Notes under the pieces: generated by a model
Seen by the model: only the letters and a program-made list of their open reading frames with translations
Database searches by the model: none
What the model was told of the DNA's origin: nothing
Shown: positions 1 through 9,015 of the stretch, one piece after another
Numbering within the stretch: position 1 is the first letter of the stretch
How the letters are laid out: each line of letters starts with the position of its first letter
Translations under genes and position numbers: made by a program
Assembly: GCF_901827155.1 (NCBI RefSeq)
Contig: NZ_LR594659.1
Coordinates: 5,304,501 to 5,368,500, forward strand
Origin: Variovorax sp. PBL-H6
GTDB taxonomy: Bacteria; Pseudomonadota; Gammaproteobacteria; Burkholderiales; Burkholderiaceae_C
DNA length: 64,000 nt
Direction: 5' to 3'

Positions 1-3000
1 CGATGGCGATGTCCCTGGCGGCTGCAACCTGCACGCCCTGCAGGTTCACCGCGCCGCCTCGCAGCACGACGCCGCCCCGGCTGCTGGTGAGGGTGCTGGC
101 GACTGCGGTGTCGCTCCCGATGTCGATGCCCGTGCCCGAAGCCCTGTTCTGCATGAAGACCGGGTCGTGGATCGGACTGGAGCGCTTGCGCTCGAAGTCA
201 CTGCTGGTACTGCTGGTGCTGCGGCCCTCGACGATGTTGAGCAGGCGAGCCGCATCGAGCATCACGCCTTGCGTGCCGCTGATGTGCGAGCCTTCGATGC
301 TGATGTCGTTGTTTGCGCTCAAGGCAACGAGTGCGCCTTCGAAGCGGCTTGCGATGCTGGTGCTGTTGTCGTGCTGGCCGCTCAAGGTGTTGGCGGTACG
401 GCTCACCTTGCCCTTGTCGGTCCACTGCATCGAGAAGCTGCCGGCGCCTTGCTGCTGGCCCGATTCGATGTGGATGTCGCGCCCGGCCTGCACGTTCAAC
501 AGGCCGCTTGCGGCGTCCACCGTGGCCTGGCGTGCGTTGACGTCGCGCCCTGCACCCAGGAGCGTGGTGCCCTCGGTCACGATGGCGGTCCCCAACTCGC
601 GCGAGGAGGACGCCACCATGGCGCTGTTGTTGTCGAGTCCCACACCCACGAGGGTCGAGGACTCGCGCACGGTCTGCAGGTGGATGTCGTTCTTCGCGCT
701 GATCGAGGTGAGCCCGCCCGGTCCCCTGTTCTCGATGAGGGCACCGACGAGGTTCACGTCATGGCCCGCGCTGGCCACCAGCGTGCCGCTTGGGTTGCTC
801 ACATAGAGGCCGGCTACGCGGTCGATGCGGGTGTTGCTGTTGAGCCCGGTCTGGCTCGTCGTGGTCGTGGTGCGGAGGTTGATGTCGCGCCCGGCGGTGA
901 TCGACAGGACATCGCGCGCATCGATGGTGGCGCCGATGCTGTTCAGATCCGTCCTGGCATCGAGGGCGACGCTGCCGCCGCTGATGCGTCCACCCAGGTG
1001 GTCGATGGTGTCGGCATTGATGGCGACCAGCGTGCGCCCGGCGATGGTGCCGGTGTTCGTCACGTCTCCTTCGCTCCTGATCCTGAGCGCATCGGCACTG
1101 AGCAAGGCCCCCGAACCATCGATGTCCCCGGGCCGCACGCGCACGTACACCTGCGGCACCAGCACCTTCTGGGTGCTACCGTCGGGCAGGGTCACGTCCT
1201 GCTCGACCAGCCAGACGATGTCGCTGGTCAATTGCGCCATCTGCGCGGCCGTGAGGGCGATGCCCGGGCGCAGGCCGTATTCCCTGGCAAAGGTGGCGCC
1301 CGCGCTCATCAGCGCGGCGTACTGTTCCTCGTCGCTCTGGAAGCCGTCCAGGTAGCGGTAGCCCGTGAGCTGCGCGATCTGCTCGCGGATGAGCCGCTGC
1401 TCGTAGAAGCCGTCACCCAGGCGCTTCTGGATGAGGTCCGGGTTCAGGCCCAGCCTGTCCAGCAGGGCGTCGCTGCTGAGCCAGGCGCGATAGCCGGCGA
1501 AGCGTGCATCGGTCTCCACCAGGTAGCGGCTGCCCGGCTCGGGGCGCGTGTTGAAGAGGCTGGCGGTGGGGATCGAGGCTTGGGGCGTGCTGGTGCGCAC
1601 GACCATCGGGGTGGACGATCTCGGATTGCCGCCGGGGCCGCCCGCCTGCATGGACGGGGTGCCATCAGGTCCGTTCACGCTGCTGGCCGTGCCGGCACTC
1701 CCGCCCAGAGCCTTGACGACCGCACCGACGTTGGCCGGTACCTCGACCAAGGTGCCCGCACGGGCATTGCCGCCCACATCCCCGGCAGCACCGGCAGCGC
1801 CGGCATAGGCATCCACGCTGGCGCTGCTGCCGGTGCGATCCGGCGCCTTGCCGCTGGTGGCATTGAAGTTGCCCTCGTAGCGGAAGGCGCCCACATCGAC
1901 GGTGCTGGCCGAGGTGATGGGCCCCAGCACATTGAAGTTGTTGGGCCCGGTGCCCGGCTTGTTGGCCATGTAGCCGGTGACCCACGTGGTGGTGGTCGTG
2001 GCCTGGGTGCCGGTGGTGGCCTCGTTCCTGGTGCCCGTGGCGGCGAGGCTGCCGCCGGCGAGCACCTGGCTGTCGCGGTTGTAGAGGAAGCCGTTGACGT
2101 CGAGATTGCCGCCGGCGACCAGGCGCGCCGGGTCGGTGCGGGTGGCCTGGTCGCGGGTGGTATCGAGGGTCTCGTCCCAGATGCCCCAGCCCTGGCCCAC
2201 GACGGCGACGGAGCCGTCAGCGTTGCGGTGGAACACGTAGCGGCTGGCGTCGTCGCCCCAGGTGTCGGCGCGGTCCCAGAACTTGCCGTCCATGGTGGCA
2301 AGCCGGGAGGTGGTCGACTTCGTGGTCTGTTGCGCCACCTGGAGGTGGATGTCGCGGTTGTTGACCTGCGCCATCGAGACGGACATGCTGCCCAGGGATT
2401 CGATGTCGGCGCTCAGGTTGTCGAGGGTTGCGCCCCGGCCAGTGGCGTAGCGATTGGCATCCAGGGCACCGCCGATGAACAGGTCGCCGGCACTGAAGAT
2501 CAATGAACGATCGCGGTTGGCAATGGTGCGCGCGCCGATGTCCAGGGACTCGCGCGCGGCGATGCTGGCTGATCGATTGATGCCATTGACGGTCTCGGCG
2601 GTGTTGTCGAGCGTGCCTGCGGCGATGGAGATGCGGTCACCGTAGAGGCGCCCGGTGCCCAGGTTGTTGAGGACACCCGCGTTGATCTGCGTGTCGCCCT
2701 GGCTGTCGATCAGGCCGCGGTTGGTGAGGGTGCCCCTCGCGTTGACGATGGTGTCGACGCCCGACATCTCGGCACCGGCCGTGTTCTCGACGTTGCGGCC
2801 CGAGACGGTGAGCGTCTGGCCGGCCAGCAGCTTGGCGTGGTTGGTGAAGTCGCCGGTGGTGGCGTACGTGAGGTTGCCGTTGGCCGCGAGCTCGGCCGTG
2901 TTCACGATGTCCTGGTTCAAAGCGATGCTCAGGTCCCGACCGGCGATGAGCTGGCCGTCGGCGCTGAAGGTGGCGGCATCGATCGCCAGGTCCTTGTGGG

Positions 3001-6000
3001 CGACCAGCTTGCCGCTGGTGTTGGCCAGGCCCAGGGTCTTGGCTGCCGGGTTGGCGGCGTTCGGGTCCACGATGCGCAGGGTGTTGCCCGCGGAGACCAG
3101 GCCGGAGGTGTTGTCGATGCCACCGCTGCCAGTGAGGGTGGCGTCGAGATCGGCGCGGATGGCGCCTGCCTTGTTGATCAGCGCGCCGGTGGCGGGGCCG
3201 GTGCCGATGGCGATGGCGATGGCGATGGCGATGGCGACATTCCTGCCTTCGATGCCCTGCTCGGGGCCCAGGGTCGCGGCGTTGGTGAGATGCCCGGTGT
3301 GGAGGGTCGTGGTGCCCGATGAGCGGATCAGCGCGCCGGTGTTGTCGATGCTGCCGGAAGGGCCTCCTGCCGGTGCAACGGTGTCGATGCGCAGGTCGCC
3401 TGCGGCCAGGGTCCGGCCGCCGCGGTTGTCGAAGACAGCGCCCTGGGTGTCGATGCCCACGCTGTCCTGGCCGAGGATGAGGCCGCCGCCGGCGTTGGTG
3501 AGGCTGCCGGTACTGGCAGCCAAGATGGCCTCGGCACCGATGAAGCCGGCGCTGTTGTCCAGGGCGCCGCTGGCGAGCGTGAGCGTGCCGCCGCTGGCGA
3601 TGCCGCCCTGGCCGCTGGCATGTGCTGACGCGTTGGTGTTGGTGAATGCCTGGCCGTGGGTGTCGAGGGTCATCGCCCCACCGGACTGGACGAGGCCGGC
3701 GTGGTTGTTCAGCGCGCCGGAGCTGACATCGACCGTGGTGGTACCTGCGATGGTGCCTTGCGGGTTGTCGAGTGCGGCGGTGCCGGCGTCGACCCGCACG
3801 CTGTGGCCGAAGACCTTGCCGCTGCTGTTGTCCAGGCCTGCGTTGCGCAGGGTGATGGCACCGCCGGCCTGCAGGCTGCCGCCGACGTTGGTGGTGGCGC
3901 CCGCGACTGCGGCGCTCAGATGGCCGACAGCGGTGATGCGGCCGATGTCGTTGTTCACGCTGGCTGCGTCGAGCGTGACGTTGCCGCCTGCGCCGATCTC
4001 GCCATGGCTGTTGTCCAGCAGCCCGGCGACTGCGAGGCCGAGGTTGGAGGTCTCTGCGGCGCGGATCGAGCCGCCCTGGTTCGCCAGGCTTCCCGCAGTG
4101 ATGGCGGCATGGCCGTTGCCGGCGATGATCCCGGCGTTGTTGTTCAAGGCACCGGCCACCGTGATGCGCGTCTCCGCCGAGCCAGACTGCACGAGCCTGC
4201 CTCCTTGGTTGCTCAAGGTGCCGGCATCGAGGGTGATCTGCCTGGCGGAGGTGCTGCCGCCGTCCTGGCTGAAGCTGCCCGCAACGTCGACGACGAGCGC
4301 GCCATTGCCGGTGATCTCGCCGCTGCTGCCGCTGTAGTTGCCGCCAGCGATGGCCAGGGTGCCGGTGCCTGCATGCTCGATCTTGCCGCCGGTGCTGGTG
4401 AGGCTGGCGCCCGAGAGGCTCAGGTCCTGTCCGTTCGTGGCGATGCGCCCGCGGGTGTTGTCGAGAGCGCCCGAGGTGGCGATGGTGGTGGCGCCCATGC
4501 CGGTCTGCACGATCTCGCCGCCTTCGGTGTTGGCGAGGTTGGAGAGGCTCAGGCTCAGTTGGCCTGCGTTGAGCTTGCCGCGCTGGTTGACGAGCGTCTG
4601 GTTGCCGTGGTTGTTGGCCGTCACGCTCAGCGTGCCGGGTGTGGCGATCGTCGCGCCGCTGGTGGTGACGTTGCCCTGTATCGCACCGAGCGTGATGTTG
4701 GCTGCGCTGGTGCTGCTGGAGGACAGATCGATGCTCGCGCCCTGCAGCGTGGCATCGCCCGCGGCGAGGTTGGTGCCGTTGGCCGCCAGTGCCCCGGTGG
4801 TGGTCACGCGCAGATCTCCTGCGCTGCCGAGCCTGCCGTCGGCCTGGATGCCCGCGCCGAGCGTGCCCGTGCCTTGCAGGCTGCCCGCGGTGACCGTTGT
4901 GCTGCGCCCGGCGGTGAGGCTGCCGTCGTTGGCGAGAGCACCCGTGACGCCGATGGCAGTGTCGTTGCCAGCGCGCAGGCTGCCGCTGTTGCTCAGGCTG
5001 CCGGCCTGGATGGCCAGATCTGTCGCAGCGCCGATCGAGCCGTGAGCATTGAGCAGCTGCTGCGCCACGGTGAGCCGCGTGTGCGCCGTGGCCGACTGGA
5101 TGCTGCCCTGGCTGTTGTCCAGCGACTGCGCGCCGAGGGCCACGCCCTGGTGGGCCATCAGCACGCCGGCAGTGTTGTTGATGGCGCCGCCGGCGTTGCC
5201 CGTGAATGCGCCCGCTGCGGTGATGCTGCCTCGGGTGTTGTCGATCGAGCCGCTCGCGGTGATGTTCGCATCGCCGCTGCTCTCGAGCGTGCCGTCCGTG
5301 TTGATCAGGTCGCCCGCGCTCGCGCTTGCGATCTGCAGGCTGCCTGCGCGCAGCGTGCCGCCGGTGTTGTCGAAGCGATCGACGTTGGCGCTGAAGCCCT
5401 GGGCGACGTTCACGGTGCCGCCTGCGTTGCTGAAGCTCGCTCCGCTGGCCGCGAGGCTCGTCGCGGCAATGGAGCCATCGTTGTTGTTGAGCTGCGGGGT
5501 CTGCAGCTGGATGGCGCCGCCCGCGTAGATGTGCCCGCTGTCGTTGAGCACGCTGCCGGCGGCGGTGATGGTGCCGGGCGCGGGCATGTAGCTCGGCGTG
5601 GCGGTCGTGCGGCTGCCGCTGCCGTTAGCGTTAGCGTTAGCGTTGGCGCTGCCACTGCCACTGCCACTGCCACTGCCACTGCCACTGCCGCCAGCGCTGC
5701 TGCCCGTGCCGGTCTCGATGCCCGTGGCCGGCGTTGCCGGGCCGGAGACGCCGGTGCTACCGGTGTCTGTCCTCGTGCCTGGCTGCGCGGGCGCCTGCGG
5801 CGTCGGCTCCACTCCGATCACACCGCCAGCGGTGTTGCTCAGGATCGGCGCCTTGATCGTCAGGCCCACCCCGCGGGTCTGGCGCATCGTGCCGCCGCGG
5901 TTGTCGATGTCGCTGGCGCTCGCAAGCTGCAGGCTCTGCGCTTCCAATGTGCCCGCATTGGCGAGCGGCCCTTGCGTGGCGATCCTGAGTTCCCCGCCGC

Positions 6001-7045
6001 TCGCGATGCGCCCGCTGTTGGCGACGCTGTCGGCCTCGATGGCGGCGCGGCGCGCGGCCTGGATCGTCCCGATGTTCTCCAGCCGCCCGGCTGCGGTGAT
6101 GACGAACTCGCCCGGGCCGGAGAGCGGACCCGAACCATCCGCGGCCATGATGGTGCCGGCGTTGCGCGCGCCGACGCCCGCCTCCCTGCCGATCAGGAAG
6201 ATCTTGTTGGCGTACATGCCTCCGAGCAGCGCGACATCGAGTGCGAAGCCGGGCGCCTTGCCTGTACCGGTGGTCGCACTGATCTGCGTCTGGTCGGCCG
6301 AGACCTCGTTGGCGCCTGTGACGACCTTGAGCTCGTTGGCCCAGAGCGCCGCGTTGACCTTGATGGCGCGTGCGAGGATGGCCGCGTAGTCGGTGCTGCT
6401 CGCATCCAGGCCCGCCCCGTCGATGGTGACGCTGCCGCCGCGCACCACGTAGCCGTCCAGCCCGCCTGCCGCATTGAGCTGCGGGGCGCCGGTGGTGAGC
6501 GTGGCGCGGCTCGCGTTGATGAAGGTGGTGCCATCCACGGCGATCCCCGCCGGATTGGCCACGATCACCTCGGCGCGCTGCCCGCCCACCTCGATGGCCC
6601 CACGCAGCTGCGTGGGGTTGCCGCTCGTGACCTCGTTGAGGATGATGCGTGCCGGGCCGGTCGCGAGGAAGGGGTTGGCCTGCACCCGGCCGCCCAACTG
6701 CGTCTGCACATCGGTGCGGCTGTTGTTGAGGATGACGCCTCGGGACTGGACGTCGAACCGGTGGTAGAGGTTGCGAGAGACGCCGGCGGGCGAAGGCGTC
6801 TGGATGTTGACCACCGGCACGCCATTCGGTGCGACCAGCACGGTGGGCCTGAGGCCCGGCGCCACTCCCGGTGCGCCGACGATCTGCGCTTGTGCGGCCG
6901 TGGCGACCAGCAGGCTCGCAAGCGCAGTACCGATAGGGGCGGATGTCGTGCCGCTGGCCTTGCCCGTGCCGCGAGCCGTCTCCTGCACCACCATGCGCAG
7001 GCCGCGCGCGGCGTTGAAGACGATCCTGTGAAGCTGCTTGTTCAC
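1..7045 (-). CDS. Filamentous haemagglutinin-like two-partner-secretion exoprotein (TpsA), N-terminal part, runs off left edge
   Basis: An open frame without stops from a GTG start at 7045 to the left edge (at least 2,348 residues). The N-terminus MNKQLHRIVFNAARGLRMVV is the extended signal peptide region of TpsA/autotransporter proteins, followed by a signal peptide ending near TAAQAQ. The TPS secretion domain follows, with VIVANPAGIAVDGTTFIN matching the conserved NPxGI block. The rest is a long beta-helix of short repeats rich in LDN, GG and AAGS, with adenine-poor, GC-rich codons. Two low-complexity stretches occur: Gly-Ser/Ala-Asn dipeptides (5621-5690) and an Ala-Ile run (about 3205-3237). 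Such proteins are exported by a TpsB (Omp85-type) partner and act at the surface in adhesion or contact-dependent inhibition. No TpsB gene is visible here; it and the C-terminus must lie to the left. An ATG 17 codons downstream is a less likely start because it would remove the signal region. Confidence 0.9.
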   Translation of the reverse strand, partial: MNKQLHRIVFNAARGLRMVVQETARGTGKASGTTSAPIGTALASLLVATAAQAQIVGAPGVAPGLRPTVLVAPNGVPVVNIQTPSPAGVSRNLYHRFDVQSRGVILNNSRTDVQTQLGGRVQANPFLATGPARIILNEVTSGNPTQLRGAIEVGGQRAEVIVANPAGIAVDGTTFINASRATLTTGAPQLNAAGGLDGYVVRGGSVTIDGAGLDASSTDYAAILARAIKVNAALWANELKVVTGANEVSADQTQISATTGTGKAPGFALDVALLGGMYANKIFLIGREAGVGARNAGTIMAADGSGPLSGPGEFVITAAGRLENIGTIQAARRAAIEADSVANSGRIASGGELRIATQGPLANAGTLEAQSLQLASASDIDNRGGTMRQTRGVGLTIKAPILSNTAGGVIGVEPTPQAPAQPGTRTDTGSTGVSGPATPATGIETGTGSSAGGSGSGSGSGSGSGSANANANANGSGSRTTATPSYMPAPGTITAAGSVLNDSGHIYAGGAIQLQTPQLNNNDGSIAATSLAASGASFSNAGGTVNVAQGFSANVDRFDNTGGTLRAGSLQIASASAGDLINTDGTLESSGDANITASGSIDNTRGSITAAGAFTGNAGGAINNTAGVLMAHQGVALGAQSLDNSQGSIQSATAHTRLTVAQQLLNAHGSIGAATDLAIQAGSLSNSGSLRAGNDTAIGVTGALANDGSLTAGRSTTVTAGSLQGTGTLGAGIQADGRLGSAGDLRVTTTGALAANGTNLAAGDATLQGASIDLSSSSTSAANITLGAIQGNVTTSGATIATPGTLSVTANNHGNQTLVNQRGKLNAGQLSLSLSNLANTEGGEIVQTGMGATTIATSGALDNTRGRIATNGQDLSLSGASLTSTGGKIEHAGTGTLAIAGGNYSGSSGEITGNGALVVDVAGSFSQDGGSTSARQITLDAGTLSNQGGRLVQSGSAETRITVAGALNNNAGIIAGNGHAAITAGSLANQGGSIRAAETSNLGLAVAGLLDNSHGEIGAGGNVTLDAASVNNDIGRITAVGHLSAAVAGATTNVGGSLQAGGAITLRNAGLDNSSGKVFGHSVRVDAGTAALDNPQGTIAGTTTVDVSSGALNNHAGLVQSGGAMTLDTHGQAFTNTNASAHASGQGGIASGGTLTLASGALDNSAGFIGAEAILAASTGSLTNAGGGLILGQDSVGIDTQGAVFDNRGGRTLAAGDLRIDTVAPAGGPSGSIDNTGALIRSSGTTTLHTGHLTNAATLGPEQGIEGRNVAIAIAIAIAIGTGPATGALINKAGAIRADLDATLTGSGGIDNTSGLVSAGNTLRIVDPNAANPAAKTLGLANTSGKLVAHKDLAIDAATFSADGQLIAGRDLSIALNQDIVNTAELAANGNLTYATTGDFTNHAKLLAGQTLTVSGRNVENTAGAEMSGVDTIVNARGTLTNRGLIDSQGDTQINAGVLNNLGTGRLYGDRISIAAGTLDNTAETVNGINRSASIAARESLDIGARTIANRDRSLIFSAGDLFIGGALDANRYATGRGATLDNLSADIESLGSMSVSMAQVNNRDIHLQVAQQTTKSTTSRLATMDGKFWDRADTWGDDASRYVFHRNADGSVAVVGQGWGIWDETLDTTRDQATRTDPARLVAGGNLDVNGFLYNRDSQVLAGGSLAATGTRNEATTGTQATTTTTWVTGYMANKPGTGPNNFNVLGPITSASTVDVGAFRYEGNFNATSGKAPDRTGSSASVDAYAGAAGAAGDVGGNARAGTLVEVPANVGAVVKALGGSAGTASSVNGPDGTPSMQAGGPGGNPRSSTPMVVRTSTPQASIPTASLFNTRPEPGSRYLVETDARFAGYRAWLSSDALLDRLGLNPDLIQKRLGDGFYEQRLIREQIAQLTGYRYLDGFQSDEEQYAALMSAGATFAREYGLRPGIALTAAQMAQLTSDIVWLVEQDVTLPDGSTQKVLVPQVYVRVRPGDIDGSGALLSADALRIRSEGDVTNTGTIAGRTLVAINADTIDHLGGRISGGSVALDARTDLNSIGATIDARDVLSITAGRDINLRTTTTTSQTGLNSNTRIDRVAGLYVSNPSGTLVASAGHDVNLVGALIENRGPGGLTSISAKNDIHLQTVRESSTLVGVGLDNNSAMVASSSRELGTAIVTEGTTLLGAGRDVNARQATVDAASGLLNVQAGRDIHIESGQQQGAGSFSMQWTDKGKVSRTANTLSGQHDNSTSIASRFEGALVALSANNDISIEGSHISGTQGVMLDAARLLNIVEGRSTSSTSSDFERKRSSPIHDPVFMQNRASGTGIDIGSDTAVASTLTSSRGGVVLRGGAVNLQGVQVAAARDIAI
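3205..3237. repeat. Hexanucleotide microsatellite (gatggc)n inside the haemagglutinin gene
   Basis: Tandem gatggc units encode alternating Ile-Ala on the minus strand. The unit is a multiple of three, so copy-number change would alter protein length without breaking the frame. Confidence 0.8.
5621..5690. repeat. Tandem hexamers (gttagc)n and (cactgc)n encoding an Asn-Ala / Gly-Ser linker
   Basis: Two adjoining hexamer arrays on the plus strand, gttagc and then cactgc, translate on the minus strand as a Ser-Gly dipeptide run followed by Ala-Asn dipeptides. They form a flexible linker between a Pro/Thr-rich segment and the next repeat block of the haemagglutinin-like protein. They are frame-neutral. 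Confidence 0.8.
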
Positions 7046-7332
7046 GCCACCACCCGCACCTGCGTCTGGCGCGCGCGTCTTCCTCCGAGCCGCAGGCCCG
7101 AAGCCTCCCTGGTATTCATCACATCGACCCTTGTTCTTTTTGAAAGGGCCGGATTCTGCAGCGCACCTCCGAAATATCAGAAGCGGCGCCAGAAAGAATC
7201 AGATTGTCGTCGTCGAATACGCAGCCACGCGCGTGGGCTTCTTGCGCTGGCGCGTCAGCACGACGCCCCCCCGTCTCGAGGTCACACGCCTTTGACAGTT
7301 GGTCAGGCGAGCCCCAAGGCCCGACGCTCGCT

Positions 7333-7827
7333 TCATGCGTCGACGAAGCGGACCGCCTGGGCGAGCTGCGCGCGCGAGGTGCGGTAACTGTTGGCGGGAT
7401 GTTCGGTGTCTTCGTAGCCGAAAGACACGCCACAGACCATCAGGCGCTCCTGCGGGATCTCGAGCTCATGCTTCACCAGCGCGCTGTAGTTGGCCGGCGC
7501 GGCCTGCGCGATCGCGGCCAGGCCGTGTGCCTGCATGGCGAGCAACAGCACCTGCACGTAGCCGCCGACGTCGACTGCGCCATAGGGACCCAGGCCCGGG
7601 TCGCTGGTGAGGATGGCCACGTGCGGCGCGCCGAACAGACGGAAGTTCTCCAGGGTCTGGCGCGCATATCCCTCCTTGTCGCCACGAGGCACGCCCACAG
7701 CGCCGTAAAGCGGTAGCCGGCGGATGAAGACGGCGCTGTCGGACCCTTCGCTGATCGAGGCCCTGCAACGCTCTGGCAACGAAACGAAGTACAGCACGCC
7801 CCAGCAGTTCCGTGCGCTGGTCGACAA
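7333..7827 (-). pseudogene. Nitroreductase family protein, N-terminal half lost
   Basis: From about 7722 down to the stop the frame reads as the C-terminal half of an FMN nitroreductase (LYGAVGVPRGDKEGYARQ, then DVGGYVQVLLLAMQAHGLA and MVCGVSFGYEDTEHPANSYR). Family members are about 220 residues with an N-terminal FMN/NADPH-binding part; here only about 130 homologous residues remain. The first 35 or so codons of the open frame are not nitroreductase-like. They lie antisense to a fragment of another gene on the plus strand, so the present reading frame is a chance fusion. It probably does not make a working enzyme. A short true gene with a novel N-terminus is possible but unlikely. Confidence 0.7.
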
Positions 7828-7882
7828 GGAAGGTACGCGCTTCGAGGCACTGTTGAAGGCGAAGGTCTTTCAGCCTGAATAG
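7724..7882 (+). pseudogene. C-terminal remnant of a Bug/TctC-type periplasmic binding protein
   Basis: The plus-strand frame ending in TAG at 7880-7882 reads SDPSLIEALQRSGNE, then YSTPQQFRALVDKEGTRFEA and a C-terminal FQPE. This is the usual ending of Bug family (tripartite tricarboxylate transporter) substrate-binding proteins, in which a STPxxF motif precedes the last helix and a terminal xxPE. Only about 50 of the normal 320 residues survive. Homology starts at the base where the nitroreductase remnant ends, so this marks a rearrangement junction. Assignment is by eye. Confidence 0.55.
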
Positions 7883-8085
7883 CGGGCGCGGACATCGTTC
7901 GATGGGGATGCGAGGCGTCGGGGGGCGGGATCAGGCCGGCGGGGCACGTTGCTCCGCTCATGTCCCCCGGCAGCCTGCGGCCGCCTCCTCCTTTACTTCG
8001 CTGCGCAACGCGCCCCACCGTCCTGATCCTGCGATCGGTGGGGGATGCTCGACGGACCTGAAATCGCCGCGTTCAGGCGCCTCCA

Positions 8086-8607
8086 TCACGTTCTCCAGCG
8101 AGGCCTGCGCGAGCGACACCATGTCCTGCATCGCCTGCGCCAATCCGCCGCTGCCGCCGCTCCTGATGGAGCAGCCGGACGCGGCGGTTTGAAGCGATGC
8201 AGCGCGAAGCCCGCCACGACTGCGCCGGCCGCGATCGCCAAGAGTGTGACGCTCGTCGCGGAATCGGAATCGGGCGGAGCCGGAGGCAGCGCGGCGATCG
8301 CAGCAGCCGGCGCGAACGGAGGCGAAGAGGCAGTTATATCGGCTGGGCGCGAGAACGGATTCAGGATCGCGCCGCCCTGACTTGCCTCGGACTCGGCCTC
8401 GACTGTCGTGCTCGTGCTCGTGCTCGTAGTGGAGCTCTTGTCTTGCCACGCCGGCCACGTTCCATCGTTCGCAAATACAACGGCGCCGTCGCTGGGGGCG
8501 TCCCGTGCGTTGACGGCGTCTTGCGCATGGGCGGATGGAAGAACCCCAGCGAGCGAGAGCAGGACTGCGACTGCGACTGCGAGACTATTTTGAATGGAGC
8601 GTTGCAT
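8086..8607 (-). CDS. Hypothetical exported protein with Thr/Ser and Pro/Ala-rich region and one membrane segment
   Basis: 173 codons. The N-terminus has a clear Sec signal peptide (SLAVAVAVLLSLAGVLPSAHA). A short charged region, a Ser-Thr dipeptide run encoded by ctcgtg repeats (about 8405-8432) and an Ala/Pro-rich stretch follow, then a hydrophobic segment (VTLLAIAAGAVVAGFALHRF) with a basic exit. The last 25 residues become Arg/Trp-rich as if out of frame. The neighbouring minus frame continues with a helical segment (LAQAMQDMVSLAQASLENVM) down to about 8050, so a frameshift near 8150-8190 is possible. I do not recognise the family. No convincing ribosome binding site is seen. Confidence 0.4.
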   Translation of the reverse strand: MQRSIQNSLAVAVAVLLSLAGVLPSAHAQDAVNARDAPSDGAVVFANDGTWPAWQDKSSTTSTSTSTTVEAESEASQGGAILNPFSRPADITASSPPFAPAAAIAALPPAPPDSDSATSVTLLAIAAGAVVAGFALHRFKPPRPAAPSGAAAAADWRRRCRTWCRSRRPRWRT

Positions 8608-8843
8608 GTGCGAGAGCTACCTGCAGTGCATTCTCTGGCGCCCCTGTGACACGCCTGTGAACTCGCAAGCCGCGCGCTGGAGCTGTCCCGGGTAAGGCGC
8701 ACGCTTCCTTCGATTTGTACGCGACTGTGTCTCAGGGCTGCGCGAATACACCGGAATGCAGATCGTCCACCGCTTCGACACACCGTCGATACACGCACCC
8801 TCTCCAATTCATCCATCGCCACAGCCGAACAGAAGAAGACCCC

Positions 8844-8951
8844 ATGAAAGCCACTCGAATCATCGAGGCAGCGCTGCTGATCGTCGGGGATGGCCTCGCC
8901 ATGCCGTTCGCACAGGCACAGCAGCCGGTATCCACGCCGCACCTGCACTGA
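8844..8951 (+). CDS. Small exported-type peptide or truncated leader, 35 aa
   Basis: A short frame with a purine-rich ribosome binding site (agaagaagac) ahead of ATG. It encodes a signal-peptide-like sequence (hydrophobic core AALLIVGDGLAMPFAQA) and then stops after nine more residues. It ends 64 bases before the alpha/beta hydrolase on the same strand. It could be the N-terminal stub of a decayed small periplasmic protein, a leader peptide, or chance. The normal signal peptidase-like AQA site argues that it once encoded an exported protein. Confidence 0.35.
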   Translation: MKATRIIEAALLIVGDGLAMPFAQAQQPVSTPHLH

Positions 8952-9015
8952 AGACTTCCGGCCAGTCCCGGCACGGCAGCTCCAACCCCCGTCAATCTCA
9001 TACAAGGACACTCAC

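Noticed and set aside
167..7387. Long plus-strand open frames (up to 1,243 codons) over the haemagglutinin gene
   Set aside because: They are antisense to a frame with ESPR, TPS domain and beta-helix repeats; their composition (Ala, Gly, Val, Asp, Arg) is the usual GC-rich shadow, without domains.
8890..9015. Upstream extension of the epoxide-hydrolase-like gene
   Set aside because: It would place 42 Arg/Pro/Ser-rich residues ahead of the Tat motif, which must lie at the N-terminus.
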